Assembly: GCA_963737405.1 (NCBI GenBank)
Contig: CAVTSL010000005.1
Span: forward strand, 353,505-417,504
Origin: JACCTU01 sp963737405
GTDB lineage: Bacteria; Actinomycetota; Thermoleophilia; Gaiellales; Gaiellaceae
DNA: 64,000 nucleotides
Reading direction: 5' to 3'
Shown here: positions 44,654 to 52,951 of the stretch, one piece after another
Position numbering within the stretch: position 1 is the stretch's first letter
Layout of the letters: every line of letters begins with the position of its first letter
Notes under the pieces: generated by a model
Told to the model about the DNA's origin: nothing
Database searches by the model: none
Seen by the model: the letters and a program-made list of their open reading frames with translations, nothing else
Program-made: the position numbers and the translations under genes

Positions 44654-45418
44654 GTGGACACGGGGCTCGCCGGCAAGCGTGTGCTCGTGACGGGCGGCTC
44701 CGGCGGGATCGGCTCGGCGTGCGTTCGCGCGTTCGCCGCGGAAGGCGCGCGTGTCGCGGTCCACTACCACCGCGGCCGCGAGCGGGCCGAAGCCGCGGGC
44801 GGGGAGGTCGTGCTCGGCGCCGATCTCACGGACGAGACGGAGGTCGACCGGCTCTTCGAGCAGGCGCGCGCGGCGCTCGGCGGGCTCGACGCGTGCATCG
44901 CGGTCGCGGGCGTCTGGCCGAGCGAGGACGTCCCCGTGTGGGAGCTGCCGCTCGAACGCTGGGAGCGCACGCTCCGCGAGAACCTCACCTCGACGTTCCT
45001 CACCGCGCGCGCGTACCTGCGCGAGCTCGAGCGCGAGGGCCACGGTTCGCTCGTGATGATCGCGTCGACCGCCGGCCTCGTCGGCGAGGCGGGCCACGCG
45101 GACTACGCGGCAGCGAAGTCCGCGGTCGCGCACGGGCTGCTCCTCTCGCTCAAGAACGAGGTGGTGCGCGTCGCGCCGACGGCGCGCGTGAACGTCGTCG
45201 CGCCGGGCTGGACGGAGTCGCCGATGACGCGAGGAAAGGTCGACGCCGAGCAGGTCCGCCGCATCTCCCGGACGATGGCGCTCCGCAAGGTCGCCCAGCC
45301 GGAAGACGTCGCTGCCGCCGTCGTCTACCTCACGTCCGACGTGCTGTCGGGCCACGTGACGGGCCAGGTGATCACCGTCGCGGGCGGCATGGAAGGCCGC
45401 ACGATCCACCCGGACTGA
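44654..45418 (+). CDS. SDR family oxidoreductase (FabG-like)
   Basis: About 254 residues from GTG 44654 (GTG 44636 is possible). The cofactor site is VTGGSGGIG (residues 12-20), the catalytic Ser is in MIASTAGL and the Tyr-Lys pair is YAAAK. The C-terminal VYLTSDVLSGHVTGQVITVAGG is typical of 3-oxoacyl-ACP reductases and sugar or steroid dehydrogenases. It uses NADP(H) or NAD(H); substrate unknown. Diverges from the D-aminopeptidase with ~20 bases between. Confidence 0.85.
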   Translation: MDTGLAGKRVLVTGGSGGIGSACVRAFAAEGARVAVHYHRGRERAEAAGGEVVLGADLTDETEVDRLFEQARAALGGLDACIAVAGVWPSEDVPVWELPLERWERTLRENLTSTFLTARAYLRELEREGHGSLVMIASTAGLVGEAGHADYAAAKSAVAHGLLLSLKNEVVRVAPTARVNVVAPGWTESPMTRGKVDAEQVRRISRTMALRKVAQPEDVAAAVVYLTSDVLSGHVTGQVITVAGGMEGRTIHPD

Positions 45419-45430
45419 GAAAAGAGAAAG

Positions 45431-45450
45431 CGGCGAGTCTCCTCGCCGCC
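45431..45450 (+). terminator. Terminator hairpin after the SDR gene
   Basis: An 8-bp stem GCGGCGAG/CTCGCCGC with TCTC loop begins 13 bases after the stop; the tail (CTCC) is weak in T. Confidence 0.6.
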
Positions 45451-45547
45451 TCCGAGCTCATCCGGCCGCGGATGATTGCCGTCAGTCCCCGACCGTGAGA
45501 GTCCACGACTCTCATCGGCAGGTCGCCGCTCGACCTTGAGGAGAACT

Positions 45548-45582
45548 GAAGAAGGCGACCCGCCGCCCGAGTCGCCTTCTTC
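45548..45582. terminator. Long hairpin, probable terminator
   Basis: A perfect 12-bp inverted repeat GAAGAAGGCGAC/GTCGCCTTCTTC with an 11-base loop. The A-rich outer arm and T-rich closing arm let it work in both directions. Confidence 0.65.
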
Positions 45583-45605
45583 GCTCCCGGAGGAGCCTTT
45601 CCAGA

Positions 45606-45666
45606 GGCCCCCGCCGCATCGGGGCCGCCGGTCTGAGTGGGGAGCGCCCCCGCCGCATCGGGGCGC
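45606..45666. repeat. Two direct copies of a small hairpin unit
   Basis: The 17-base unit CCCCCGCCGCATCGGGG occurs at 45608-45624 and 45647-45663, 39 bases apart. Each copy is itself a hairpin (CCCC/GGGG arms) extended by flanking GGC/GCC or GCG/CGC. No gene is present in 45419-45797. Confidence 0.6.
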
Positions 45667-45797
45667 GTCACCGTGTTGCTGACCGAGTATCGCCCAGTCG
45701 ACGGTTGTTGATCCATCACCCTTTCGCGGTTGACTACGGCGCTTCACTAACTTCCGCTCGCGCTAGAGTGGTCGCGGAGCCGGGTGCAGCACTCCCG

Positions 45798-45910
45798 CTC
45801 CGCATCGAGAGAGGCTGAGGGAACCGGCCCTGAGACGCCTCGGCAACCTGCCCCGTGGGCAAGGTGCCAAGCCCGGCCGGGCCGAGAGGCCCGGGAGGAT
45901 GTCGAGCGAG
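45798..45910 (+). promoter_or_regulatory. SAM-I (S-box) riboswitch
   Basis: The conserved core appears in order: CATCGAGAGAGG, then GAGGGAACCGGCCC, then GCCTCGGCAACC, then AAGGTGCCAAGCCC, closing near GGAGGATGTCGAG. The ACCGGCCC..GGCAACC..GGTGCCAA pattern is diagnostic of SAM-I aptamers. The start codon of a homocysteine methyltransferase/MTHFR fusion follows 17 bases later, with its ribosome site GAAGGAG just after the closing helix, so control is probably at translation: SAM binding would lower expression. Confidence 0.88.
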
Positions 45911-45926
45911 ACCGAAGGAGAACGGA

Positions 45927-47744
45927 GTGGCCGCACCCAACCGATTCGTCGAACGACTTCGCACCGGCCCGCCGATCGTCGGCGACGGCGGCATGGGCGC
46001 GCTCGTGTCGAGCGCCGTTCCCCGTTTGCGCACGCCCGAGGAGGCGAACATCCGCGCGCCCGACGCGGTCGTCTCGCTCCACGTCGGGTTCATTCGCGCA
46101 GGCGCCGAGCTGATCGAGACGAACACCTTCGGCGCGAACCGCCGCAAGCTCGGCCGTCACCTGCTCGAGGACGAGTTCGAGCGGATCAACTCGGCCGCGG
46201 TCCGCCTCGCCCGGGAGGCCCGCGAGGTCACGGGCTCGAACGTCTTCATCGCCGGCTCGATCGGGCCGCTCGGCGACCTGGGCGACGTCTGGCCCGAGGA
46301 GCGCGCCGGGCTCTTCGCCGAGCAGGCGTCGATCCTCGAGGGCCGCGGCGCCGACCTCTTCATGATCGAGACGTTCTTCGACCTCGAGGAGCTCGTGGTC
46401 GCCGTGGAGGCGGTCCGAGGCGTGTCGAGCCTGCCGATCGTCGGGCTCATGACGTTCGAGAACGAGGCGGAGACGCTCGCCGGCGTGTCGGCACAGAGCG
46501 CGGCGGAGAAGCTCCGCGAGCTCGGCGTGGCCGCGCTCGGGGCGAACCACGGCGCCGGGCTCCAGGCGGCCCTGCGGGCGATCGAGCAGATGGGCGGCGA
46601 CGGCGTCCCGCTCGCCGCGCTCCCGAACATCGGCCTCGCGAGCATGGCGGGCGGCCGCGTGATCTACCCGCACGCCACGCCGGAGTACTTCGCCGAGTTC
46701 GCCGCGCACGCCCGCCGCCTCGGGGCCAAGATCATCGGCGGCTGCTGCGGCACGACGCCCGCGGAGATCGCTGCGATCCGCGGCGCGGTCGACGAGGCAC
46801 GGGAGCCGAGGGCGCCGCTCGTCTTCACGCAGCGCGAGACGCCCACGCTCGTCACCGAGACCCCCGACGAGACGCAGCTCGCGCGCATGCTGCGCGAGGG
46901 CGAGTGGGTCGTCTCGGTGCAGCTCGACCCGCCGCTCGGCGGCTCGAACGCGGGGATGCTCGAGGTCGCGCAGGCGCTCAAGGACGCCGGCGCCGCGCAG
47001 TTCGTCGACATCAACGACAACCCGCGGGCGCGCGCCCGGATGAGCGGGATCATGACCGCCGTCGCGATCGAGCGGCAGGTCGGGCTCGAGACGATCCCGC
47101 ACCAGACGCCGCGCGACGCGACGATCGCCGGCCTCGAGTCGCTCCTGCTCGGCGCGCACGCCGAAGGCGTCCGGAACATCCTCGCCGTCACCGGCGACCC
47201 TCCCGAGGAGGGCGACTACCCGGGCGCGGGCGGCGTCTACCACGTCGACGCGATCGGTCTCGCGCAGATCATCGAGCGGCTGAACGCCGGCGAGGACTAC
47301 CACGGCCGCGCGATCGACGCGCCGACGCACTTCTTCACCGGCGTGGCAGTGAACCCGACCGCCGACGATCTCGACCTGGAGCTGCGCCGCTTCGAGGAGA
47401 AGCTCGAGGCCGGTGCGAAGTACGCGATGACGCAGATCCTCTTCGACCTCTCCTACCTCGAGGCGTTCTTCGAGCGCTTCGGCGGGCCCTCGCCGATCCC
47501 GCTGCTGGTCGGGATCTGGCCGCTGCGAAGCCACCAGCTCGCGCTCCGCCTCCACAACGAGGTGCCGGGGATCGTCGTGCCCGACCATGTGCAGCAGGCG
47601 CTGCTCGACGCCGGGCCGAACGCACCCGAGGTCGGGTCGAACCTCGCGCACGAGCTCGTCGCGCGGGCTCGCGAGCTCGCGGCCGGGATCTACGTCGTGG
47701 CGCCGTTCCGCCAGCCCCTCGGCGTGCTCGATTTCCTGACGTAG
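45927..47744 (+). CDS. Bifunctional homocysteine S-methyltransferase / methylenetetrahydrofolate reductase
   Basis: A 605-residue fusion from GTG 45927, six bases after GAAGGAG. Residues 1-~290 are the Hcy-binding barrel (VGDGGMGALVS, LIETNTFGANRRKL) with the zinc pair in GGCCGTTP (~271-278). The third zinc ligand, normally Cys in GANC, is His208 here (GANHGAG). Residues ~310-600 are an FAD-type MTHFR (VQLDPPLGGSNAGM, GVRNILAVTGDPPEEGDYPG, FFTGVAVNPTADDLD). It should make methionine from homocysteine with locally made methyl-THF or SMM. Controlled by the SAM riboswitch upstream. A similar fusion is YitJ of Bacillus. Confidence 0.9.
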   Translation: MAAPNRFVERLRTGPPIVGDGGMGALVSSAVPRLRTPEEANIRAPDAVVSLHVGFIRAGAELIETNTFGANRRKLGRHLLEDEFERINSAAVRLAREAREVTGSNVFIAGSIGPLGDLGDVWPEERAGLFAEQASILEGRGADLFMIETFFDLEELVVAVEAVRGVSSLPIVGLMTFENEAETLAGVSAQSAAEKLRELGVAALGANHGAGLQAALRAIEQMGGDGVPLAALPNIGLASMAGGRVIYPHATPEYFAEFAAHARRLGAKIIGGCCGTTPAEIAAIRGAVDEAREPRAPLVFTQRETPTLVTETPDETQLARMLREGEWVVSVQLDPPLGGSNAGMLEVAQALKDAGAAQFVDINDNPRARARMSGIMTAVAIERQVGLETIPHQTPRDATIAGLESLLLGAHAEGVRNILAVTGDPPEEGDYPGAGGVYHVDAIGLAQIIERLNAGEDYHGRAIDAPTHFFTGVAVNPTADDLDLELRRFEEKLEAGAKYAMTQILFDLSYLEAFFERFGGPSPIPLLVGIWPLRSHQLALRLHNEVPGIVVPDHVQQALLDAGPNAPEVGSNLAHELVARARELAAGIYVVAPFRQPLGVLDFLT

Positions 47745-47857
47745 TCCCTCCTTCGAGGGATTCAGCGCCACCCGGCCCTCTGTCACCCGAGCGGGGGATT
47801 GTCCCTTTGGCAGCGCCGAGGAGAGTGAGACCTCTGCGGCTAGAGGAAGGGGCGTCT

Positions 47858-48475
47858 GTGAAACGAGTGCTGGTTCTGGCGACGGCGGTGGCGGCTCTGC
47901 TCGTGCCGGCGGCACCCGCGAGTGCGGGGCTCCTGGACGGTTGCGGCGAGCGCGCGCTCGAGCGCCCCTTCCTCCGGTTTCTCGACCCGCTTGCGTACTC
48001 GCTCGTCCCCGGCGGCACGTTCGAGGGCAACGGGCCCGCCTGGTCGCTCACCGGCGGCGCGAAGATCGTCGACGGCAACGAGTCGTTCAAGGTGCACGGC
48101 ACATCGGACTCGAAGTCGCTGTCGCTCCCCGCGGGATCGTCCGCGACGAGCCCGCCCGTCTGCATCCACCTGCTCGATCCGACCGTGCGCTTCTTCGGGG
48201 TCAACAACGGATCGCTGCTCTCGCTGATGCGCATCGACGTCCTCTACACGGACGCGGGCGGCCGGCAGCGCACGCTGCTCGCGGGCGTGGCGCCCGGCAC
48301 GGGCACGTGGCTCCCGACGCTCCCGTACCTCTTCCTTCAGAACGCGCTCCAGCTGCTGAGCCTCGACGGGCTCACCACCGAGGTGCGCTTCCGCTTCACG
48401 CCGACGAGCATCCTGCTCGGCAGCGGGAAGTGGCGGATCGACGACGTCTACGTCGACCCGCTGAAGATCTGGTGA
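47858..48475 (+). CDS. Exported protein of unknown function
   Basis: A 205-residue protein from GTG 47858 with ribosome site GAGGAAGG. The signal peptide (VLATAVAALLVPAAPASA) precedes a beta-rich domain with FEGNGPAWSLTGGAKIVDGNESF and a C-terminal WRIDDVYVDPLK, which resembles a lectin- or CBM-like jelly roll ending in the calcium-side motif IDDVYV. Seen widely in actinobacteria; role unknown. The HD-GYP gene starts one base after its stop. Confidence 0.72.
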   Translation: MKRVLVLATAVAALLVPAAPASAGLLDGCGERALERPFLRFLDPLAYSLVPGGTFEGNGPAWSLTGGAKIVDGNESFKVHGTSDSKSLSLPAGSSATSPPVCIHLLDPTVRFFGVNNGSLLSLMRIDVLYTDAGGRQRTLLAGVAPGTGTWLPTLPYLFLQNALQLLSLDGLTTEVRFRFTPTSILLGSGKWRIDDVYVDPLKIW

Positions 48476-48476
48476 C

Positions 48477-49763
48477 GTGACGACGCCGACGATCGACGTC
48501 CGCGCGGTCGAGGCGACCGGGTTCGCGCGCGCGGCTCGGCTGCGGCGGCTGCCGCGGCTCGACCGGATCGCGACGCTCGCGCTCGGCTCGGCGTTCGTCG
48601 CCGGCTGTCTCGTGTTCGCCGCGGTCTTCGACTCGTCGCGGCACGCGTCGCCGCTGCTCGTCGCGTCGTTCGTCGCGGCGTATGCGCTCTACTCGCGCGT
48701 GGAGTTCCAGATCGGGCCGGGCGCGGCCGTGCCGACGCAGCTGGCGTTCGTGCCGATGCTCTTCGTGCTGCCGCTCGACCTCGTGGCGCCCGCGGTCGCC
48801 GCGGGCTTCCTCCTCGGCGCGGGGCCCGATCACCTCCGTCGACGGATTCCGCTCGAGCGCTCGCTGCACTACCTCGCCAACTCGTGGCACGCGCTCGGTG
48901 CCGCGGTCGCGCTCGCGCTTCTCGGCGAGCCGTCGGCCGGGCCGGTGCTCGTCGTCGCCCTCGTCGCGCAGTTCAGCGTCGAGTTCGTGACTGCGGGAGC
49001 GCTCATCCGCGCCGCGCACACGATCAGACTTCGCGACTTCGCGTCGATGATGGCGTGGGTCTTTCTCGTCGACGCAGCGCTCGCGCCCGTCGGCCTCGGC
49101 CTCGCTGTGGTCGGCGACTACGGCTTCGCGCTCGCCGTGCCGCTCGTCGGGCTGCTCTCGTTCTTCGCGCGCGAGCGGCGCGTGCGCATCGACCACGCGC
49201 TCGAGCTCTCCCAGGCATACCGCGGGACGGCGCTCCTGCTCGGCGACGTCGTCGAGGCGGACGACGAGTACACGGGAAGCCACAGCCGGCATGTCGTGGA
49301 CCTCGTGCTCGCGACATGCGACCAGCTCGGTGTGACGTCGCGCGAGCGCCGCGACGCGGAGTTCGTCGCGCTTCTGCACGACGTCGGCAAGATCCGGATC
49401 CCCGCGGAGATCATCAACAAGCCCGGAGCGCTGGACGACCGCGAACGCGCCGTGATCGAGACGCACACGATCGAGGGCGAGCAGATGCTCGAGCGCGTCG
49501 GCGGCGTGCTCGGCGACGTCGGCCGCGTCGTTCGCTCCTGCCACGAGCGGTGGGACGGCGCGGGCTACCCGGACCGGCTCGCCGGCGAGCAGATCCCGCT
49601 CGTCGCGCGCATCGTCTGCGCCTGCGACGCGTTCAGCGCGATGACGACCGACCGCCCGTACCGCAAAGCGCGGTCGCACTCAGAGGCGCTCGCCGAGCTC
49701 CGCCGCTGCAGCGGCTCGCAGTTCGATCCCGCGGTCGTCGACGCGCTCTCGGCAGTCGTCTAG
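48477..49763 (+). CDS. Membrane HD-GYP phosphohydrolase
   Basis: A 428-residue protein from GTG 48477. The first ~230 residues contain about six membrane helices, probably a sensor. The C-terminal HD-GYP domain has ADDEYTGSHSRHV, LLHDVGKIRIP (HD), HHxx-type HTIEGEQML and CHERWDGAGYP (GYP). It most likely degrades cyclic di-GMP or a related dinucleotide. The stop meets the MarP-like gene tail to tail. Confidence 0.88.
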   Translation: MTTPTIDVRAVEATGFARAARLRRLPRLDRIATLALGSAFVAGCLVFAAVFDSSRHASPLLVASFVAAYALYSRVEFQIGPGAAVPTQLAFVPMLFVLPLDLVAPAVAAGFLLGAGPDHLRRRIPLERSLHYLANSWHALGAAVALALLGEPSAGPVLVVALVAQFSVEFVTAGALIRAAHTIRLRDFASMMAWVFLVDAALAPVGLGLAVVGDYGFALAVPLVGLLSFFARERRVRIDHALELSQAYRGTALLLGDVVEADDEYTGSHSRHVVDLVLATCDQLGVTSRERRDAEFVALLHDVGKIRIPAEIINKPGALDDRERAVIETHTIEGEQMLERVGGVLGDVGRVVRSCHERWDGAGYPDRLAGEQIPLVARIVCACDAFSAMTTDRPYRKARSHSEALAELRRCSGSQFDPAVVDALSAVV

Positions 49764-50897
49764 CGGGCGCAGTCGCCGGTCGAGACCGGGCCGTGAGCAC
49801 GCGCGAGCGCGTGGCGGACGATCGACGCCGGAACGCCGTAGCCGAGCTCACCGCCGGGCCGCGCTGCGAAGATCGTCGCCTGCACGCGTCCCTGCGCATC
49901 GACGGCGGGACCGCCCGAGTTTCCGTGGCGCACGCGCCCGCGGAGGCTCGTGATCGTCCGTGAGACCGGCCCGCGCCCGTAGCTGTCACGCGCCAGCACC
50001 ACTGCGGTCCGGCCGATCCGCCCGGCCGTCGAGGCGAACGGCCCGCTCTGCGGGAAGCCGAGGATCGCGACCGCCGTGCCCTGCTTCGCGTCGACGAACG
50101 GAAGGGGCGGCGCGTCGAGGCCGCGGACGCGGATGACCGCGACGTCGTTGCGGTGGTCCACGTAGACGGCGTAGGCGCGCAGTCGTGGGACGCCGCCGAC
50201 GGGCTCGACCGTCGTGTCGTCCTGCCCTGCGACGACGTGCGCGGCGGTGACGACGAGCTCGGGCGCCGCGACCCAGCCCGTCCCGGAGACGCCGAGCCCG
50301 CAGGCGGTTCCGAGCACCCGCACGACCGACGGCGACGCCTGACGGACTCCCGGATCGCCGAGCACGCGCGGATCGGGCGCGGCGACGGGAGCGTCCGGGC
50401 CCGTGATGGTCGGGAACGGGTCGACACGGGCGAGCGCCCGCATCAGCCGCGCGGGCGGCACGACGTCGTTCAGCTTCTGGAGGAAGATCGAGCGCTGGAC
50501 GCTCTGGCGCAGGCCCGGGCTGTCCGGGAAGCTGGAGCGCGACAGAGCCGAGCACCCAGACGACCGCGATGCCCGCCGCCGCTCCGAGCACGAGCCCGCC
50601 GGCCGAGTCGAACGTTCGCGCGGCGCCGACCCCGACGCGGCTCCGCAGCAGGCCACCTGCGACCGTCCCGAGCGTCTCGAGCAGGACGGCCCCCACCGCC
50701 GCCCCGGCGAGCCCCACGAGCGGCGTGTACGGCGACTGCGACCCCTCGGCGAGCAGATGCGGTGCGAGGCGCGCGCCGAGCACCGCCCCGATCACGATCC
50801 CGGCCACGGAGAAGGCGCTCGAGATGAGCCCCTTCCGGTACCCGATGAACGCCGAGAGCGCGACGAAGGCGAGCGCGAGCCAGTCGACCTTGGTCAC
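49760..50897 (-). pseudogene. MarP-like membrane serine protease, one frameshift
   Basis: From ATG/GTG 50897, ~150 residues of CvpA-like four-helix membrane domain (VDWLALAFVALSAFIGYRKG, LVLGAAAGIAVVWVLG) are followed by a trypsin-like domain with the triad in VVTAAHVVAG (His), HRNDVAVIRV (Asp) and RHGNSGGPAVD (Ser). The join needs a one-base slip near 50532-50540 (VWVLGSVAL to SFPDSPGLRQS). The layout is that of MarP, a periplasmic protease needed for acid and oxidative stress in mycobacteria. A sequencing error is possible since both halves are intact. Confidence 0.82.
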
Positions 50898-51005
50898 GAG
50901 CCCAGCGTAGCCGGGCCCCGTGACGGGGACCAGGCTTGCCGTCGGCCGTCGCTGTCCCCATACTTGGGCGTGGCACGCGAGCGACTGGAAGGAGGCGATG
51001 TACAG

Positions 51006-51044
51006 ATGACCGAGCTGTCCCGCACCTCCTTCGGCTGCCGCTAG
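51006..51044 (+). CDS. Possible 12-residue leader peptide upstream of speD
   Basis: The tiny frame MTELSRTSFGCR starts at ATG 51006, ten bases after AAGGAGG, and ends in TAG 51044, 76 bases before speD. A second ATG in the same spot (ATGTACAGATGA) codes only Met-Tyr-Arg. Placement before a SAM-decarboxylase gene invites comparison with upstream peptides that control polyamine genes, but no test is possible here. Confidence 0.3.
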   Translation: MTELSRTSFGCR

Positions 51045-51120
51045 CGCCCGAGCTTCACACCTTCGAGCGTCCAGGACGGCAGTCGTCGTCCCATGTCACG
51101 ACCGACTCGGAGGCTTCACC

Positions 51121-51477
51121 TTGGACGAACGACCCCGAGCCGCGATGCGGCTCGACACGATGGACGCACAGGTCGACGACGCGTCGGTGCTCGCCGACTG
51201 CGACGGCCTGCGCGCGACGCTGTACGCCGGAGCCCGGGCCGGCGGCGTTCGCGTCATCGGCGAGGCGTTCCACGTCTTCCCGAACGGCGGCGTCACCGGC
51301 GTGCTGCTGCTTGCGCAGTCGCACCTGAGCATCCATACGTGGCCGGAGCTCGCGTCCGCCAACGTCGACCTGCTCTCGTACGGCGACGTCGACGCGCGCA
51401 AGGTGCTGGACGTCGTGTACGCGCGGCTCGGCGCACACAGCGCGAACGTCTCGCGCGTGGCGAGGACCGTGGGATGA
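51121..51477 (+). CDS. speD: S-adenosylmethionine decarboxylase proenzyme
   Basis: A 118-residue pyruvoyl enzyme precursor. The self-cleavage/pyruvoyl serine lies in SHLSIHTWPE (residues ~67-76), and the upstream GEAFHVFPNGGVTGVLLL and downstream SANVDLLSYGDVD are typical of the bacterial small-subunit type. It makes decarboxylated SAM for polyamine synthesis. Start TTG 51121 is likely; ATG 51145 is possible. Its stop overlaps the next gene (ATGA). Confidence 0.92.
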   Translation: MDERPRAAMRLDTMDAQVDDASVLADCDGLRATLYAGARAGGVRVIGEAFHVFPNGGVTGVLLLAQSHLSIHTWPELASANVDLLSYGDVDARKVLDVVYARLGAHSANVSRVARTVG

Positions 51478-52637
51478 GCGGCGAGCGCATCGTCGGCGAC
51501 GTCGCGTCGGTCGTCGGGCTCGCGGAGGGCGAGGCGGGCGTGCGCGACGTCATCCGCACCGTGTCGCGTCTCGAGCCCGTCGCGGTGCGCGCCGTCAGCC
51601 GCGCGACGGAGCTGCCGGTGCCGTTCGTCAGCGCGATCTGCAACGAGCTTCGCAAGCGCGGCATCGTCAGCACGCAGCGGCCGGTGCAGCTCACGGCGCG
51701 CGGACGCGACCTCTTCGGCTCGAACTCGCTGCGGCTCCCGCTCGAGGCGGCATGCGATGCGTGCTCTCGCCGCGAGATCGTCGTCCCGCCGTCGCTCGAG
51801 CCGCTCGCACGCGAGCTCGCCGCGTTCGCGGAAGCCGCACCCCCGCCGCGTCTCGAGATCGACCAGACGCACTGCACGGTCGAGACGAAGATCCGCCGCG
51901 TGCTCGCGATCTACGAGGCGGGTGCGCTCGAGGACCGGCGGATCCTGCTGCTCGGAGACGACGACCTGACGTCGCTCGCGATCTCGCTCGTCGTGCAGCA
52001 GCTCGGCTCGCGCGCGACCCTTCGCGGCGTTGCGGTCGTCGACGTCGATCCTGCGCTCGTCGACTTCCTGCGCCGCGCGCTCGCCGACGCACCGTTCCCG
52101 GTCGAGCTCGTGCGCCACGACCTGCGCGAGCCGCTCCCCGACGCGCTCGTCGGCTGGGCCGACACGATCTTCACCGATCCGCCGTACACGAGCTCCGGCG
52201 CCTCGCTCTTCCTCTCGCGCGCAGTGGAGGCGACTGCCGGACGCGCGCGCGCCGACGTCTTCCTCTCCTTCGGGCCGCGGAAGCCCGAGGAGACCCTCGA
52301 GCTCCAGCGCGCGATCGCGGACATGGGCTTCGTCGTCCGGTCGCTCATCCGGAACTTCAACGACTACGTCGGCGCGGGCTCGATCGGCGCGACGAGCCAC
52401 CTCTACCACCTCGCGACGACGCCCGACGTCCGCCCGCTCGTCGACGGCCGCTACGACGCTCCGATCTACACGGGCGAGCTGCGCGACCCGGGCCGCAGCT
52501 ACCGCTGCAAAGGCTGCGGCCTCTCGAAGAAGGTCGGCCCCGGCCGCCGCTGGTCGACCGTGCAGGCGCTGAAGCAGGACGGCTGCCCGCGCTGCCGCGG
52601 CACATCGTTCGCGCCGCTTCCGAGGACGCGGCGCTAG
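51474..52637 (+). CDS. bpsA: N4-bis(aminopropyl)spermidine synthase-like aminopropyltransferase (BpsA/DUF43 family)
   Basis: A 387-residue protein from ATG 51474, overlapping speD by four bases. An N-terminal winged-helix part (VPFVSAICNELRKRGIVS) and a Rossmann domain with DQTHCTVETKIRRV, LLLGDDDLTSLA and FTDPPYT; a Cys4-like C-terminal segment follows (CKGCGL..CPRCRG). These are the marks of the DUF43/BpsA family known from thermophiles, where it adds aminopropyl groups to spermidine to give branched polyamines. The coupled speD supplies the aminopropyl donor. Product identity is inferred. Confidence 0.85.
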   Translation: MSGERIVGDVASVVGLAEGEAGVRDVIRTVSRLEPVAVRAVSRATELPVPFVSAICNELRKRGIVSTQRPVQLTARGRDLFGSNSLRLPLEAACDACSRREIVVPPSLEPLARELAAFAEAAPPPRLEIDQTHCTVETKIRRVLAIYEAGALEDRRILLLGDDDLTSLAISLVVQQLGSRATLRGVAVVDVDPALVDFLRRALADAPFPVELVRHDLREPLPDALVGWADTIFTDPPYTSSGASLFLSRAVEATAGRARADVFLSFGPRKPEETLELQRAIADMGFVVRSLIRNFNDYVGAGSIGATSHLYHLATTPDVRPLVDGRYDAPIYTGELRDPGRSYRCKGCGLSKKVGPGRRWSTVQALKQDGCPRCRGTSFAPLPRTRR

Positions 52638-52663
52638 ACCCCGCTACACTGTCGTCCGCTCGC

Positions 52664-52737
<74 letters not shown>

Positions 52738-52742
52738 TTTCA

Positions 52743-52769
52743 GAAGCCGCTGCAGAGCGGCTTCTTTTT
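52743..52769 (+). terminator. tRNA-Asp terminator
   Basis: A 9-bp stem GAAGCCGCT/AGCGGCTTC with GCAG loop and a run of five T. It is a textbook intrinsic terminator. Confidence 0.9.
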
Positions 52770-52951
52770 GATGCTGCTATCTCGGGGCTCGAGCGACAGC
52801 ACGCTCGCGCAGCCGAGCACGGTGCCTCCGGATGACCGCTCCTACCCAAGTCACGACTTAAGTCGGGGCGGGCTTCAAGGCGCAGAGGTCTGAGGTGGCC
52901 CAGCCGGCCTCGCCGCCCGAGAATCCTGCGGGTGATCCCTGGAACTCGCGT

